Below are positions 1 to 7,343 of a stretch of DNA of 19,780 nt, one piece after another. Each line of letters starts with the position of its first letter. Positions within the stretch are counted from its first letter, which is position 1. The stretch spans positions 10,159 through 29,938 of the forward strand of contig DBZZ01000059.1 in NCBI GenBank assembly GCA_002311315.1, read 5' to 3'. A model generated the notes under the pieces. It had not been told where the DNA came from. It did no database searches and saw nothing but the letters and a program-made list of their open reading frames with translations. Origin of the DNA: Methylococcaceae bacterium UBA1147 (lineage in GTDB: Bacteria; Pseudomonadota; Gammaproteobacteria; Methylococcales; UBA1147). The position numbers and the translations under genes are program-made.

Positions 1-2027
1 GCAAGCAGCGGTTCCTTGATTTCATTCAAGTCGATGTCGATGACTTCAGCATATTCCGCGTCCGCATCAGCTTCCATGAGAACCGGGTTCGCCAGCCATT
101 GCTCCATTTCCTGCACCCGGCGCTGCAATGTACGAGCATCACCGTAACCCTCGGAAATCATCCACTTCAGCATGACCACATTCGAGCTCAGGTATTCACG
201 GATTGGCTCCTCGCCGAGACGAATCGTGCATCCACCGGCCGAACGTTCGGCCGAGGCATCAGAAAGCTCGAACGCCTGTTCAACCTTGAGATCGGGCAAA
301 CCTTCGATTTCGAGGATGCGGCCCGAAAAGATATTCTTCTTGCCTTTCTTTTCCACCGTCAGCAATCCACGTTGAATAGCTGCGTAGGGAATGGCGTTGA
401 CCAAGTCCCTGAGGGTAATGCCCGGCTGCATTTCACCCTTGAATCGAACCAACACAGACTCCGGCATATCCAGCGGCATCACCCCGGTCGCCGCCGCGAA
501 AGCAACGAGTCCGGAACCTGCCGGAAACGAAATACCGATCGGAAAGCGGGTGTGGGAATCACCGCCGGTTCCTACCGTATCCGGCAGTAACATCCGGTTT
601 AACCAGGAATGGATAATACCGTCTCCAGGACGCAACGAAACTCCGCCCCGGTTCATGATGAAATCCGGCAGGTTATGATGAGTTTGAATGTCCACCGGTT
701 TCGGATATGCGGCAGTATGGCAGAAAGATTGCATCACCAGGTCGGCCGAAAAGCCCAGGCAAGCCAGATCCTTCAGTTCGTCCCGAGTCATCGGGCCGGT
801 GGTATCCTGGGAACCAACGGTGGTCATTCTCGGTTCGCAATAGGTTCCGGGGCGAATACCCTCGATACCACAGGCCTTACCAACCATCTTCTGCGCCAGG
901 GTATAGCCTTTGCCCGAATTGTCGGCCTGCTGGGGACGACGGAAAGCGTCAGACGCTTCCAGCCCCAGCGAACGACGCGCCCTTTCCGTCAGGCCGCGAC
1001 CAATGATCAACGGAATCCGGCCACCGGCCTGAACTTCGTCGAGAAGAACATCAGTCTTCAGGTCGAATTCGGCGATTACTTCGCCGGAATCGTGTCGCTT
1101 CACCTTGCCTTCATAGGGGAAGATATCGATCACGTCACCCATGTTCATGTTGCTGACATCGCATTCAAAAGGCAGGGCACCCGAATCTTCCATCGTATTG
1201 AAGAAGATCGGAGCAATCTTGCCGCCAATACAAACGCCACCGGTTCTCTTGTTCGGAACGTGAGGGATGTCGTTACCCATGTACCACAACACCGAGTTGG
1301 TCGCCGATTTCCGCGAAGAGCCCGTTCCAACCACGTCACCAACGTAAGCGACCGGATGACCCTTCGCTTTCAGTTCGTTGATTTGCTCTTCGGCATTGGT
1401 GATTCCTTCACGGGGCATTTTGAACATTGCCTTGGCGTGCAGAGGGATATCCGGACGTGACCAGGCATCCGGCGCGGGCGAAAGGTCATCCGTATTGGTT
1501 TCGCCAATGACTTTGAAAACACTCACAGTGATCTTTTCAGGGACCTTGGGCAGACAATTGAACCATTCAGCATTGACCCAGGAGTCCATCACTTGACGGG
1601 CGTGGGCATTGCCCGCTTTAGATTTTTCTTCCACATCTGAGAAGGCGTCAAAGATCAGCAAGGTATGCGACAGGGCTTTGACAGCTACCGGAGCAAGTTC
1701 TTCATCGTCCAGGAGATCAACCAGAGGTGCGATATTATAGCCGCCAAGCATGGTCCCCAGCAGTTCTGTAGCCCGACGAGCATCCAGGATTGGCGATTGC
1801 GTTTCCTTTCTGGCTACAGCCGCTAGAAAACCGGCCTTCACATAGGCTGCCTCGTCTACTCCCGCCGGGATCCGATCGGCCAAAAGACCAAGGAGAAACT
1901 GTTTTTCTCCGACCGGAGGATTCTTGACCAGTTCTATCAGGGCAGCGGTCTGCTCTGCATCCAGTGGTTTGGGAACCACTCCAAGAGCAGCGCGTTCTTC
2001 TACGTGATTGCGATATTCTTCTAACAT
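1..2027 (-). CDS. acnB: Aconitate hydratase B (partial, C-terminus beyond left edge)
   Basis: Bifunctional aconitase / 2-methylisocitrate dehydratase that interconverts citrate and isocitrate in the cytosolic TCA cycle using a 4Fe-4S cluster. The frame is open from an ATG at 2027 to the window edge, giving about 675 of the roughly 865 residues usual for AcnB. The N-terminus reads MLEEYRNHVEERAALG, nearly the E. coli AcnB start, which fixes the start codon; a GGAG lies just 3 nt upstream. The N-terminal HEAT-like region is followed by the swivel domain with GTGSSRKSATNSV (about residues 232-244). Then comes the catalytic part with GTGGDSHTRFPIG (about 486-498). The cluster-binding cysteines expected near residues 710-772 lie outside the window and cannot be checked. 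It is divergent from the deacetylase-like gene, sharing a 147-bp promoter region with an 18-bp palindrome. No frameshift was seen. Identification is firm. Confidence 0.96.
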   Translation of the reverse strand, partial: MLEEYRNHVEERAALGVVPKPLDAEQTAALIELVKNPPVGEKQFLLGLLADRIPAGVDEAAYVKAGFLAAVARKETQSPILDARRATELLGTMLGGYNIAPLVDLLDDEELAPVAVKALSHTLLIFDAFSDVEEKSKAGNAHARQVMDSWVNAEWFNCLPKVPEKITVSVFKVIGETNTDDLSPAPDAWSRPDIPLHAKAMFKMPREGITNAEEQINELKAKGHPVAYVGDVVGTGSSRKSATNSVLWYMGNDIPHVPNKRTGGVCIGGKIAPIFFNTMEDSGALPFECDVSNMNMGDVIDIFPYEGKVKRHDSGEVIAEFDLKTDVLLDEVQAGGRIPLIIGRGLTERARRSLGLEASDAFRRPQQADNSGKGYTLAQKMVGKACGIEGIRPGTYCEPRMTTVGSQDTTGPMTRDELKDLACLGFSADLVMQSFCHTAAYPKPVDIQTHHNLPDFIMNRGGVSLRPGDGIIHSWLNRMLLPDTVGTGGDSHTRFPIGISFPAGSGLVAFAAATGVMPLDMPESVLVRFKGEMQPGITLRDLVNAIPYAAIQRGLLTVEKKGKKNIFSGRILEIEGLPDLKVEQAFELSDASAERSAGGCTIRLGEEPIREYLSSNVVMLKWMISEGYGDARTLQRRVQEMEQWLANPVLMEADADAEYAEVIDIDLNEIKEPLL

Positions 2028-2050
2028 TGGCTCCGAATTCTTTTGCATGC

Positions 2051-2068
2051 GAATTAACCGGTTAATTC
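2051..2068. promoter_or_regulatory. 18-bp perfect palindrome, candidate operator
   Basis: GAATTAACC followed by GGTTAATTC is an exact inverted repeat with no spacer and a central CG. It lies 24 bp upstream of the acnB start. On the minus strand a -10-like TAGAAT (2070-2065) overlaps its edge, so a bound protein would cover the likely transcription start. Perfect 16-18-bp palindromes centred on CG are typical of LacI-family operators, but that family assignment is only inference and no regulator gene is in the window. It could instead be another dimeric regulator's site. Confidence 0.55.
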
Positions 2069-2070
2069 TA
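2065..2070 (-). promoter_or_regulatory. Candidate -10 element for acnB
   Basis: TAGAAT on the minus strand matches the sigma-70 -10 consensus at 5 of 6 positions and would start transcription near 2058, giving a leader of about 30 nt. No good -35 hexamer sits 16-18 bp upstream, so the promoter is either weak or activator-dependent, or the call is wrong. It overlaps the palindrome by 4 bp. Confidence 0.35.
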
Positions 2071-2080
2071 CCATTTTTTT

Positions 2081-2110
2081 GTTGACAACACCGGTCCGTT
2101 GACAAACCAT
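2081..2110 (+). promoter_or_regulatory. Candidate promoter for the deacetylase-like gene, with repeated GTTGACAA
   Basis: GTTGACAA occurs twice, at 2081-2088 and 2098-2105, 17 bp apart. The first copy supplies a perfect TTGACA (2082-2087); 17 bp further is AACCAT (2105-2110), a poor -10 that keeps only the conserved second A and final AT. The 17-bp spacing of the repeats could equally reflect a regulator's direct-repeat site. Position upstream of the plus-strand gene supports a promoter role; sequence quality is modest. Confidence 0.35.
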
Positions 2111-2124
2111 GAGTCACGCGAAGC

Positions 2125-2148
2125 GCATTCCCACGCATTCCCACGCAT
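2125..2148. repeat. Tandem 10-bp repeat (2.4 copies)
   Basis: GCATTCCCAC is repeated exactly at 2125-2134 and 2135-2144, then GCAT at 2145-2148. The period is close to one DNA helical turn. It lies in the 5' leader of the deacetylase-like gene, 26 bp before its ATG. It may be slippage or a tandem binding site; nothing further can be said. Confidence 0.6.
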
Positions 2149-2174
2149 GAAGAACGCAGTAACAGGGCCTGGAA

Positions 2175-3101
2175 ATGACTACCGTAATCTACAGTCACCC
2201 CATTTTTCTGAACCACGAAACCGGCCCCGGGCATCCTGAATGCACCGACAGGCTACGGGTCATTCAGTCTGCACTGAAGGCACCCGAGTTCAGCCATGCT
2301 ATCCGAAAAGAGGCGCCGCGAGGAACAAGGACTCAAATCCTCAGCACTCATTCCAAGGACCATCTCGACCGACTGATGCAAGCGGTTCCTTCCCACGGCC
2401 TGATCCGTCTCGACGGTGACACCTTGATGTCCAATCACTCCCTCGACGCTGCGTTTCACGCTGCGGGAGCCGTATGTGACGCAGTGGACATGGTCATGAC
2501 TCGCCAGGCAGACAACGCTTTCTGCGCCGTTCGTCCTCCCGGACATCACGCCGAACGGAACCGGGCAATGGGTTTCTGCCTATTCAACAACATTGCCATC
2601 GCAGCAAACCATGCGCGAAACAGGTATTCCATCGAACGAATTGCCATCGTCGACTTTGATGTCCACCATGGCAACGGGACCCAGGACATTTTCCAGCACC
2701 AGACCGGCGTGTTGTATGCATCCAGCCACGAGATGCCTCTTTACCCCGGAACCGGAAATAGAAACGAGACCGGGGCCGGCAACCTTTTCAACGTTCCCTT
2801 GAGCGCGGGCGCGGATAGCATCGAATTCCGAAAAGCCATGAAAGAAATCATTTTCCCTGCTGTGAATGACTTTCAACCGGAACTACTGCTGGTGTCGGCC
2901 GGTTTTGACGCGCACCGGGCTGATCCGCTTGCATCGGTCAGACTGTCGGAGCCCGATTTCAAATGGATTACCAGGGAACTGCTACAGATTGCAGACCGGC
3001 ATTGCTCGGGCCGCCTGGTTTCCACTCTTGAAGGAGGCTATAACCTCCAAGCACTGGAAAACAGCACCGCTACACATGTAAGGGAATTACTGCGGAACTG
3101 A
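2175..3101 (+). CDS. Histone deacetylase-like / acetylpolyamine amidohydrolase family protein
   Basis: Zinc amidohydrolase of the arginase/deacetylase fold, 308 residues, expected to remove acetyl groups from protein lysines, polyamines or other small acetylated amines in the cytoplasm; substrate cannot be told from sequence. The catalytic set is complete: RPPGHHA with the two general-base histidines (H124, H125), DFDVHHGNGTQ giving zinc ligands D162 and H164, SAGFDAH giving the third ligand D245, and EGGYN with the transition-state tyrosine Y289. The N-terminal SHPIFLNHETGPGHPE is typical of bacterial class II-like members. The start is ATG with a weak upstream GGGCCTGGA. It is the only plus-strand gene, divergent from acnB, and its last 32 bp overlap the 3' end of the convergent hypothetical gene. 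The family is certain; the physiological substrate is open. Confidence 0.93.
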   Translation: MTTVIYSHPIFLNHETGPGHPECTDRLRVIQSALKAPEFSHAIRKEAPRGTRTQILSTHSKDHLDRLMQAVPSHGLIRLDGDTLMSNHSLDAAFHAAGAVCDAVDMVMTRQADNAFCAVRPPGHHAERNRAMGFCLFNNIAIAANHARNRYSIERIAIVDFDVHHGNGTQDIFQHQTGVLYASSHEMPLYPGTGNRNETGAGNLFNVPLSAGADSIEFRKAMKEIIFPAVNDFQPELLLVSAGFDAHRADPLASVRLSEPDFKWITRELLQIADRHCSGRLVSTLEGGYNLQALENSTATHVRELLRN

Positions 3102-3469
3102 CGCCAACCATGACCCGGGCGACGATATTGGACAGAGAAAGATCTTTCACATCCGAGATATCGGATTGAAGCAAAACCTCGCTGGACACGAACCGCAAGG
3201 GACCCCCACGCTTTACGCTCACCGTCAGATTACCGTGTCCGTACCGGACCTTTTGTCGGAGTTCTTCCAGACCGTTCATTCCACCGTACCCTTTTAACCA
3301 AATTGCAATTGTGAAATCAACGCCCCTCTCTACATCACACATGCCTTTGCAGCAATCCATCCCGACCCATTCAGTCAAGTCCGCGACCCATAGGCTCTGA
3401 GTATCTCCGAGCAACCCCAGGCTTCCCTGATTCCACTGGTTCAATCAAACGAATGCTCACCCGGTTCAT
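3070..3469 (-). CDS. Hypothetical protein with an apparent frameshift near its start
   Basis: I do not recognise the family. The natural start is an ATG (3469-3467) that overlaps the stop of the upstream lipoprotein as TGATG, implying coupled translation. That frame gives MNRVSIRLIEPVESGKPG and then ends after 32 codons. The rest, starting LLGDTQSLWVADLTEW, is in the next frame and runs 115 residues to 3070. Removing one G from the GGGG run (CCCC at 3415-3418) joins both into about 132 residues. The downstream frame alone could start only at a TTG at 3444 without a ribosome site. The body has no signal peptide or membrane span and has charged and hydrophobic residues spaced like a folded protein. 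The cause could be sequencing error, a real lesion or slippage. It converges on the deacetylase gene with a 32-bp 3' overlap. Confidence 0.5.
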
Positions 3470-3672
3470 CAGATTGGGATATCATCAACCTTGTCGGCTA
3501 TCTCGTCGATTGCCTCATGAGCCGTATTACCCACCACGGGGAAGACCGAAAGAACGGCTCCACCCAACCGCATCGGGGTCGAAACCACTTTGGTTAAAAA
3601 GCAACCTTGAAGCAGCACCGGCATACAACACAACAAAATAAGGTATCCGGCTTTCCTAAGTTGCGACATCAT
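3469..3672 (-). CDS. Very small lipoprotein ending DDIPI
   Basis: A 67-residue protein with a lipoprotein signal: Met-Met-Ser-Gln-Leu-Arg-Lys, a hydrophobic core (about residues 9-21) and the lipobox LLQGC with the lipidated cysteine at 24; Gln at -2 is slightly unusual. The mature part is about 44 residues, and Phe after the cysteine predicts outer-membrane sorting. It contains a hydrophobic PMRLGGAVLSVFPVVGNTAH stretch and an acidic tail ending VDDIPI. From memory this resembles the tiny lipoproteins grouped as DUF6726, but I could not check that. The start is one of two adjacent ATGs, preceded by AAGAGTG. It follows metZ by 66 bp and overlaps the next gene by one base. Function is unknown; a structural envelope role is only a guess. 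Confidence 0.75.
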   Translation of the reverse strand: MMSQLRKAGYLILLCCMPVLLQGCFLTKVVSTPMRLGGAVLSVFPVVGNTAHEAIDEIADKVDDIPI

Positions 3673-3738
3673 GTTTCACTCTTGCAGCTTGAAAAAATAA
3701 AACTAAGCCGTCCATTGACCTTGTGACAACCTGGGAAA

Positions 3739-4923
3739 TCAACCAAGGCCTGTTTCGAGATCGTTCTCTATATCATCCACTGACTCGAGCCCGACCGCGA
3801 TTCGAACCAGCCCATCAGTAATCCCCGCTGCGGCCCTTTCTTCATTAGACAGGCGCCCGTGCGTAGTCGTAGCCGGGTGGGTAATCGTGGTTTTAACGTC
3901 ACCCAGATTAGCAGTGATCGACAACATCCTGGTGGCGTCGATCAACTTCCATGCAGCGTCCTTCCCGCCCTGCAGTTCGAAACTCAAAACACCGCCAGCC
4001 CCCATCTGCTGCTCACAGGCCAACGCGTACTGCGGATGGGAATGCAACCCCGGGTAATACACCCTGCTGATTTCGGACCGGTTTTCAAGCCAGTGAGCCA
4101 GGCGCATTGCATTTTCGCAATGTGCTTTCATCCGCACCGGCAAGGTTTCAAGTCCAGTCAGAAAGACCCATGCATTGAAAGGGCTCATCGTCGGACCGCC
4201 CGTCCTGAGAAACGGGTACAGATATTGTTCGATCAGATCATCGGACCCGACAATTGCCCCTCCAATGCAGCGTCCCTGCCCGTCCAGGTACTTGGTTGCC
4301 GAATGAACCACGAGGTCAGCTCCAAGTTCCAGCGGCCTTTGAAGGATCGGTGTACAAAAGACATTGTCGACCACCAGCAGGCTGCCATGCGAATCCGCAA
4401 GATCGGCCAAGGCACGAATATCGACAATCTCGGTCAACGGGTTTGACGGAGTTTCGACATAAAGAAACCGGGTCTGAGGTCTCATTGCGTCTTGCCAGGC
4501 TTGCAGATCGGTCAATTCAACGAAACTGGTTTCGACCGCAAACTTTGCAAAAAAGTTCTGGAACAGGAGTACCGTGTTGCCGAACACACTTCGCGAGCAA
4601 ACCACATGGTCTCCGGCCTTGAGCAAGCCCATTCCCAGCGCCGTAATCGCCGCCATTCCCGAAGACACCGCCAGGCAGCGCTCTCCACCTTCCATGGCAG
4701 CAAGACGCCGCTCGAAAGTTCGCACTGTCGGATTGGTAAACCTCGAATAGATATTTCCCGGCACCCGGCCGGAAAAACGCTCGGCCGCATCAGCGGCACT
4801 GTCGAATACATAACTGGATGTTACAAAAATCGGATCACTGTGTTCCGATTCCCCCGTTCGTTCCTGCCCTGCACGGACTGCATGGGTATCAATTGACTTG
4901 TCTGGACTATCAAACTTGCTCAA
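3739..4923 (-). CDS. metZ: O-succinylhomoserine sulfhydrylase
   Basis: PLP enzyme of the Cys/Met metabolism family that makes homocysteine directly from O-succinylhomoserine and sulfide, bypassing transsulfuration through cystathionine. With the chosen start it has 394 residues, normal for MetZ. The cofactor lysine is K211 in HSATKYLDGQGRCIGG, and the extra GQGRCIGG is typical of the sulfhydrylase branch. Other family marks are YSRFTNPT (59-66), SSGMAAI (87-93) and LVVDNVF (183-189). The frame stays open 18 codons further upstream to a TTG at 4977, but the TTG at 4923 has AAGGA seven bases upstream and gives the expected N-terminus (MSKFDSPDKSIDTHAVRAGQ). It is 120 bp downstream of purF, the same order as in Pseudomonas. 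A cystathionine gamma-synthase-like activity is the main alternative. Confidence 0.92.
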   Translation of the reverse strand: MSKFDSPDKSIDTHAVRAGQERTGESEHSDPIFVTSSYVFDSAADAAERFSGRVPGNIYSRFTNPTVRTFERRLAAMEGGERCLAVSSGMAAITALGMGLLKAGDHVVCSRSVFGNTVLLFQNFFAKFAVETSFVELTDLQAWQDAMRPQTRFLYVETPSNPLTEIVDIRALADLADSHGSLLVVDNVFCTPILQRPLELGADLVVHSATKYLDGQGRCIGGAIVGSDDLIEQYLYPFLRTGGPTMSPFNAWVFLTGLETLPVRMKAHCENAMRLAHWLENRSEISRVYYPGLHSHPQYALACEQQMGAGGVLSFELQGGKDAAWKLIDATRMLSITANLGDVKTTITHPATTTHGRLSNEERAAAGITDGLVRIAVGLESVDDIENDLETGLG

Positions 4924-4982
4924 CGATTTATCCTTGTCATCTGGTGTTTGCGATACCCGTAATCGGTACGCGCTCAATGAGG

Positions 4983-4992
4983 ATTAACCGGT
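4983..4992. promoter_or_regulatory. ATTAACCGGT half-like site upstream of metZ
   Basis: The 10 bp ATTAACCGGT in the purF-metZ gap are identical to 10 of the 18 bp of the palindrome at 2051-2068, but the other arm is not conserved (GTCGTC instead of TTAATTC). It could be a weak second site for the same regulator, or chance. It lies 59 bp upstream of the chosen metZ start. Confidence 0.2.
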
Positions 4993-5043
4993 CGTCTGCC
5001 ACTGCCGGCCCTTGATAAGACTGCCTGGAGATCGCGTACGGAA

Positions 5044-6555
5044 CTAGACCGCATTATGCAGGTCGATCCCGTACTCGTCCGACGTTCCGGAAAACCTGAC
5101 CTTGTCATTCCGCCGGTTCTCCAAGTTATCAAGATACTCCCTGGTTACACCACTGGTTACATAATCATTGCTGAAGCAGGAAGTATCGAAATGACGGATG
5201 GTCGAATTCTTGTGACGCACGGCATCGATCAGGTCCTGGAGACCCTGATAGATAATCCAGTCCGCCCCGATCTCTTGCCGTACTTCCTTTTCGCTTCGAC
5301 CATGAGCAATCAGTTCGGCCACGCTGGGCATATCAATGCCGTAGACGTTAGGAAAGCGCACCGGTGGTGAAGCCGAGGCAAAATAAACCTTTTTCGCCCC
5401 CGCATCGCGGGCCATCTGGATGATCTGTCTCGAGGTCGTACCCCGAACGATCGAATCATCGACCAACAGCACATTTTTTCCCCGGAACTCGAGGTCAATC
5501 GCGTTCAGTTTCCTGCGCACCGATTTTGTCCGGGCTTGCTGGCCGGGCATGATGAACGTACGACCGATATAGCGGTTCTTGATAAAACCCTCGCGGTACT
5601 TCAACCCAAGTGCGGTGGCCAGCTGAAGAGCGCTGGTCCGGCTGGTATCGGGTATAGGGATCACCACATCGATGTCATGATCCGGCCAGGTGTTCAGAAT
5701 CCTGGCAGCCAGCTTTTCACCCATCCTCAGACGAGCCTTGTAAACTGAGATACCATCGATAATCGAATCCGGTCTTGCCAAATAGACGTATTCGAAAATA
5801 CACGGGCAGTGGTCTACGGTTTCGGCACACTGCCGGCTGTGCAAAACCCCGTTCTTCTCAATGAACACAGCTTCACCAGGCTGGATATCCCTGACCAACC
5901 TGAAACCAAGAACGTCCAGAGCAACACTCTCGGAAGCAATGATATGGTCCTTTTTTCCCCCGGCAGATTCCCGTTCACCGATCACAACCGGCCTGATTCC
6001 ATTCGGGTCCCGGAAACCCAGAATTCCAAATCCGGTAATCATGACAACGACCGCGTAGGCCCCCTTGCAACGCTGGTGCACGACCGACACCGCACGGAAC
6101 ACATCATCAACATCGAGACGCAGTTTGCCGAGTCGCTGAAGCTCATGGGCAAAAACGTTCAGCAGAACCTCTGAATCCGAGTCCGTGTTGATGTGCCTTT
6201 GATCGTCTTCGAACAATTCCTGCTTCAATGATTCAGCATTGATCAGGTTACCATTATGGGCCAGGGTAATCCCGAAGGGAGAGTTGACATAAAAAGGCTG
6301 GGCTTCAGCACTATTTTCGCAACCCGCGGTCGGATAACGGACATGGGCAATTCCCATATTCCCGGACAACTGCTCCATGTGACGTCTTTGAAAGACATCT
6401 CTCACCAGCCCGCTGTTCTTCCTTAGGTGTAGCCGACCTCCCTCACCAGTCACCATGCCGGCGGCGTCCTGTCCGCGATGCTGAAGGACCGTCAATGCCT
6501 CGTAAAGGTCATTTTGTACGGGTTCACTAGAAACGATACCTGCAATACCACACAT
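5044..6555 (-). CDS. purF: Amidophosphoribosyltransferase
   Basis: First committed enzyme of purine synthesis: transfers ammonia from glutamine to PRPP to give 5-phosphoribosylamine. It has 503 residues, as in E. coli. The sequence starts MCGIAGIV, so removal of Met exposes the N-terminal nucleophile Cys directly, with no propeptide (the E. coli type, unlike Bacillus). The Ntn glutaminase domain fills about 1-235 with the LQHRGQDAAG motif near residue 25. The phosphoribosyltransferase domain follows, with the PRPP loop VLLVDDSIVRGTTS around 362-375. The ATG start has no clear Shine-Dalgarno sequence. It is 145 bp downstream of cvpA, a linkage conserved in gammaproteobacteria. I found no PurR-type ACGCAAACGTTTGCGT box upstream, so E. 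coli-style purine repression is not supported here. Confidence 0.97.
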   Translation of the reverse strand: MCGIAGIVSSEPVQNDLYEALTVLQHRGQDAAGMVTGEGGRLHLRKNSGLVRDVFQRRHMEQLSGNMGIAHVRYPTAGCENSAEAQPFYVNSPFGITLAHNGNLINAESLKQELFEDDQRHINTDSDSEVLLNVFAHELQRLGKLRLDVDDVFRAVSVVHQRCKGAYAVVVMITGFGILGFRDPNGIRPVVIGERESAGGKKDHIIASESVALDVLGFRLVRDIQPGEAVFIEKNGVLHSRQCAETVDHCPCIFEYVYLARPDSIIDGISVYKARLRMGEKLAARILNTWPDHDIDVVIPIPDTSRTSALQLATALGLKYREGFIKNRYIGRTFIMPGQQARTKSVRRKLNAIDLEFRGKNVLLVDDSIVRGTTSRQIIQMARDAGAKKVYFASASPPVRFPNVYGIDMPSVAELIAHGRSEKEVRQEIGADWIIYQGLQDLIDAVRHKNSTIRHFDTSCFSNDYVTSGVTREYLDNLENRRNDKVRFSGTSDEYGIDLHNAV

Positions 6556-6700
6556 AATAAGATTCGGATACGATTGGGTTAGAGAAATCAGGATTTCACA
6601 AGTTGTCTTCGAATACTACACCAGTCTGGCTCAGGCACTACCTAAATCGACAATGTCAGGAACCGGTGAAAATGCGGCGCTCATCAGACGAAAATCCTGT

Positions 6701-7192
6701 TTACTGGTAATTGATATTTCCGGCAATTACAGAGGGAATATACTCCCTTAGCCACAAGACCAGCGGCTGAAACCATTCAAGCAAGCTGGATTCATTCCAC
6801 CATGGATCTTCTGGAAACGGGGTCAGGCCAGCGAGCAAAACCAGAATCGAAACCACCAGAACTCCCCGAGCGATTCCGAAGACCAGCCCCAGGAAACGAT
6901 CGGAACCGGTCAAGCCGGTCGAAGTCACCAGTTGCCGCAAGATCATTCGAAGCAGACTGCCGACAACGAGCGTCAACAGGAAAAGCAGGGCAAAAGACAG
7001 CGCAAGCCTTACAGAAGGCATGGGTACCGTAGCTTCGAAATAAACCGACAGTTCACGGCTAAAATTCAGCCCGACCCAGAACGCAACGACCCATGCGGTA
7101 AGTGAAAAAGCTTCGGTCACAAACCCGCGAAAAAAGCCTATCGCGGCTGAAATGCCCAGCAAGCCAATGATCGCGTAGTCGATCCAGATCAC
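6701..7192 (-). CDS. cvpA: CvpA family inner-membrane protein
   Basis: Integral inner-membrane protein of 163 residues, named for its requirement in colicin V production in E. coli; its true role appears to concern envelope homeostasis. Four hydrophobic spans are visible at about residues 5-20, 28-44, 61-83 and 100-122. The first is followed by the family's GFFRGFVTEAFSL signature and the fourth is preceded by SDRFLGLVFGIARG. The start is a GTG at 7192, giving MIWIDYAIIG, which matches the usual family start; there is no good ribosome site. It lies between the SPOR protein (151 bp upstream) and purF (145 bp downstream), the standard gammaproteobacterial order. A TAGAAT at about 7285-7280 on the minus strand may be a -10 element. 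Confidence 0.9.
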   Translation of the reverse strand: MIWIDYAIIGLLGISAAIGFFRGFVTEAFSLTAWVVAFWVGLNFSRELSVYFEATVPMPSVRLALSFALLFLLTLVVGSLLRMILRQLVTSTGLTGSDRFLGLVFGIARGVLVVSILVLLAGLTPFPEDPWWNESSLLEWFQPLVLWLREYIPSVIAGNINYQ

Positions 7193-7343
7193 GATAGTCT
7201 ACGTGCGAAGCGAGTTGTAAGACGATGGCTGACCAGATTTCCGGACAAATTAACCACCATGAAACCGGGCCAGCGCGGATTCTACTAAATCGCGCCGGCA
7301 ATGGACCAGGAGCCCAAGACCAAGGACGGCTACTGCCAGCTTG

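Noticed and set aside
609..1460. 283-codon plus-strand open frame inside acnB
   Set aside because: It is antisense to the clearly coding acnB frame, has no recognisable motif, and reads as the mirror of its codon bias.
3859..4446. 195-codon plus-strand open frame inside metZ
   Set aside because: Antisense shadow of metZ; His/Arg/Pro-rich composition and no domain.
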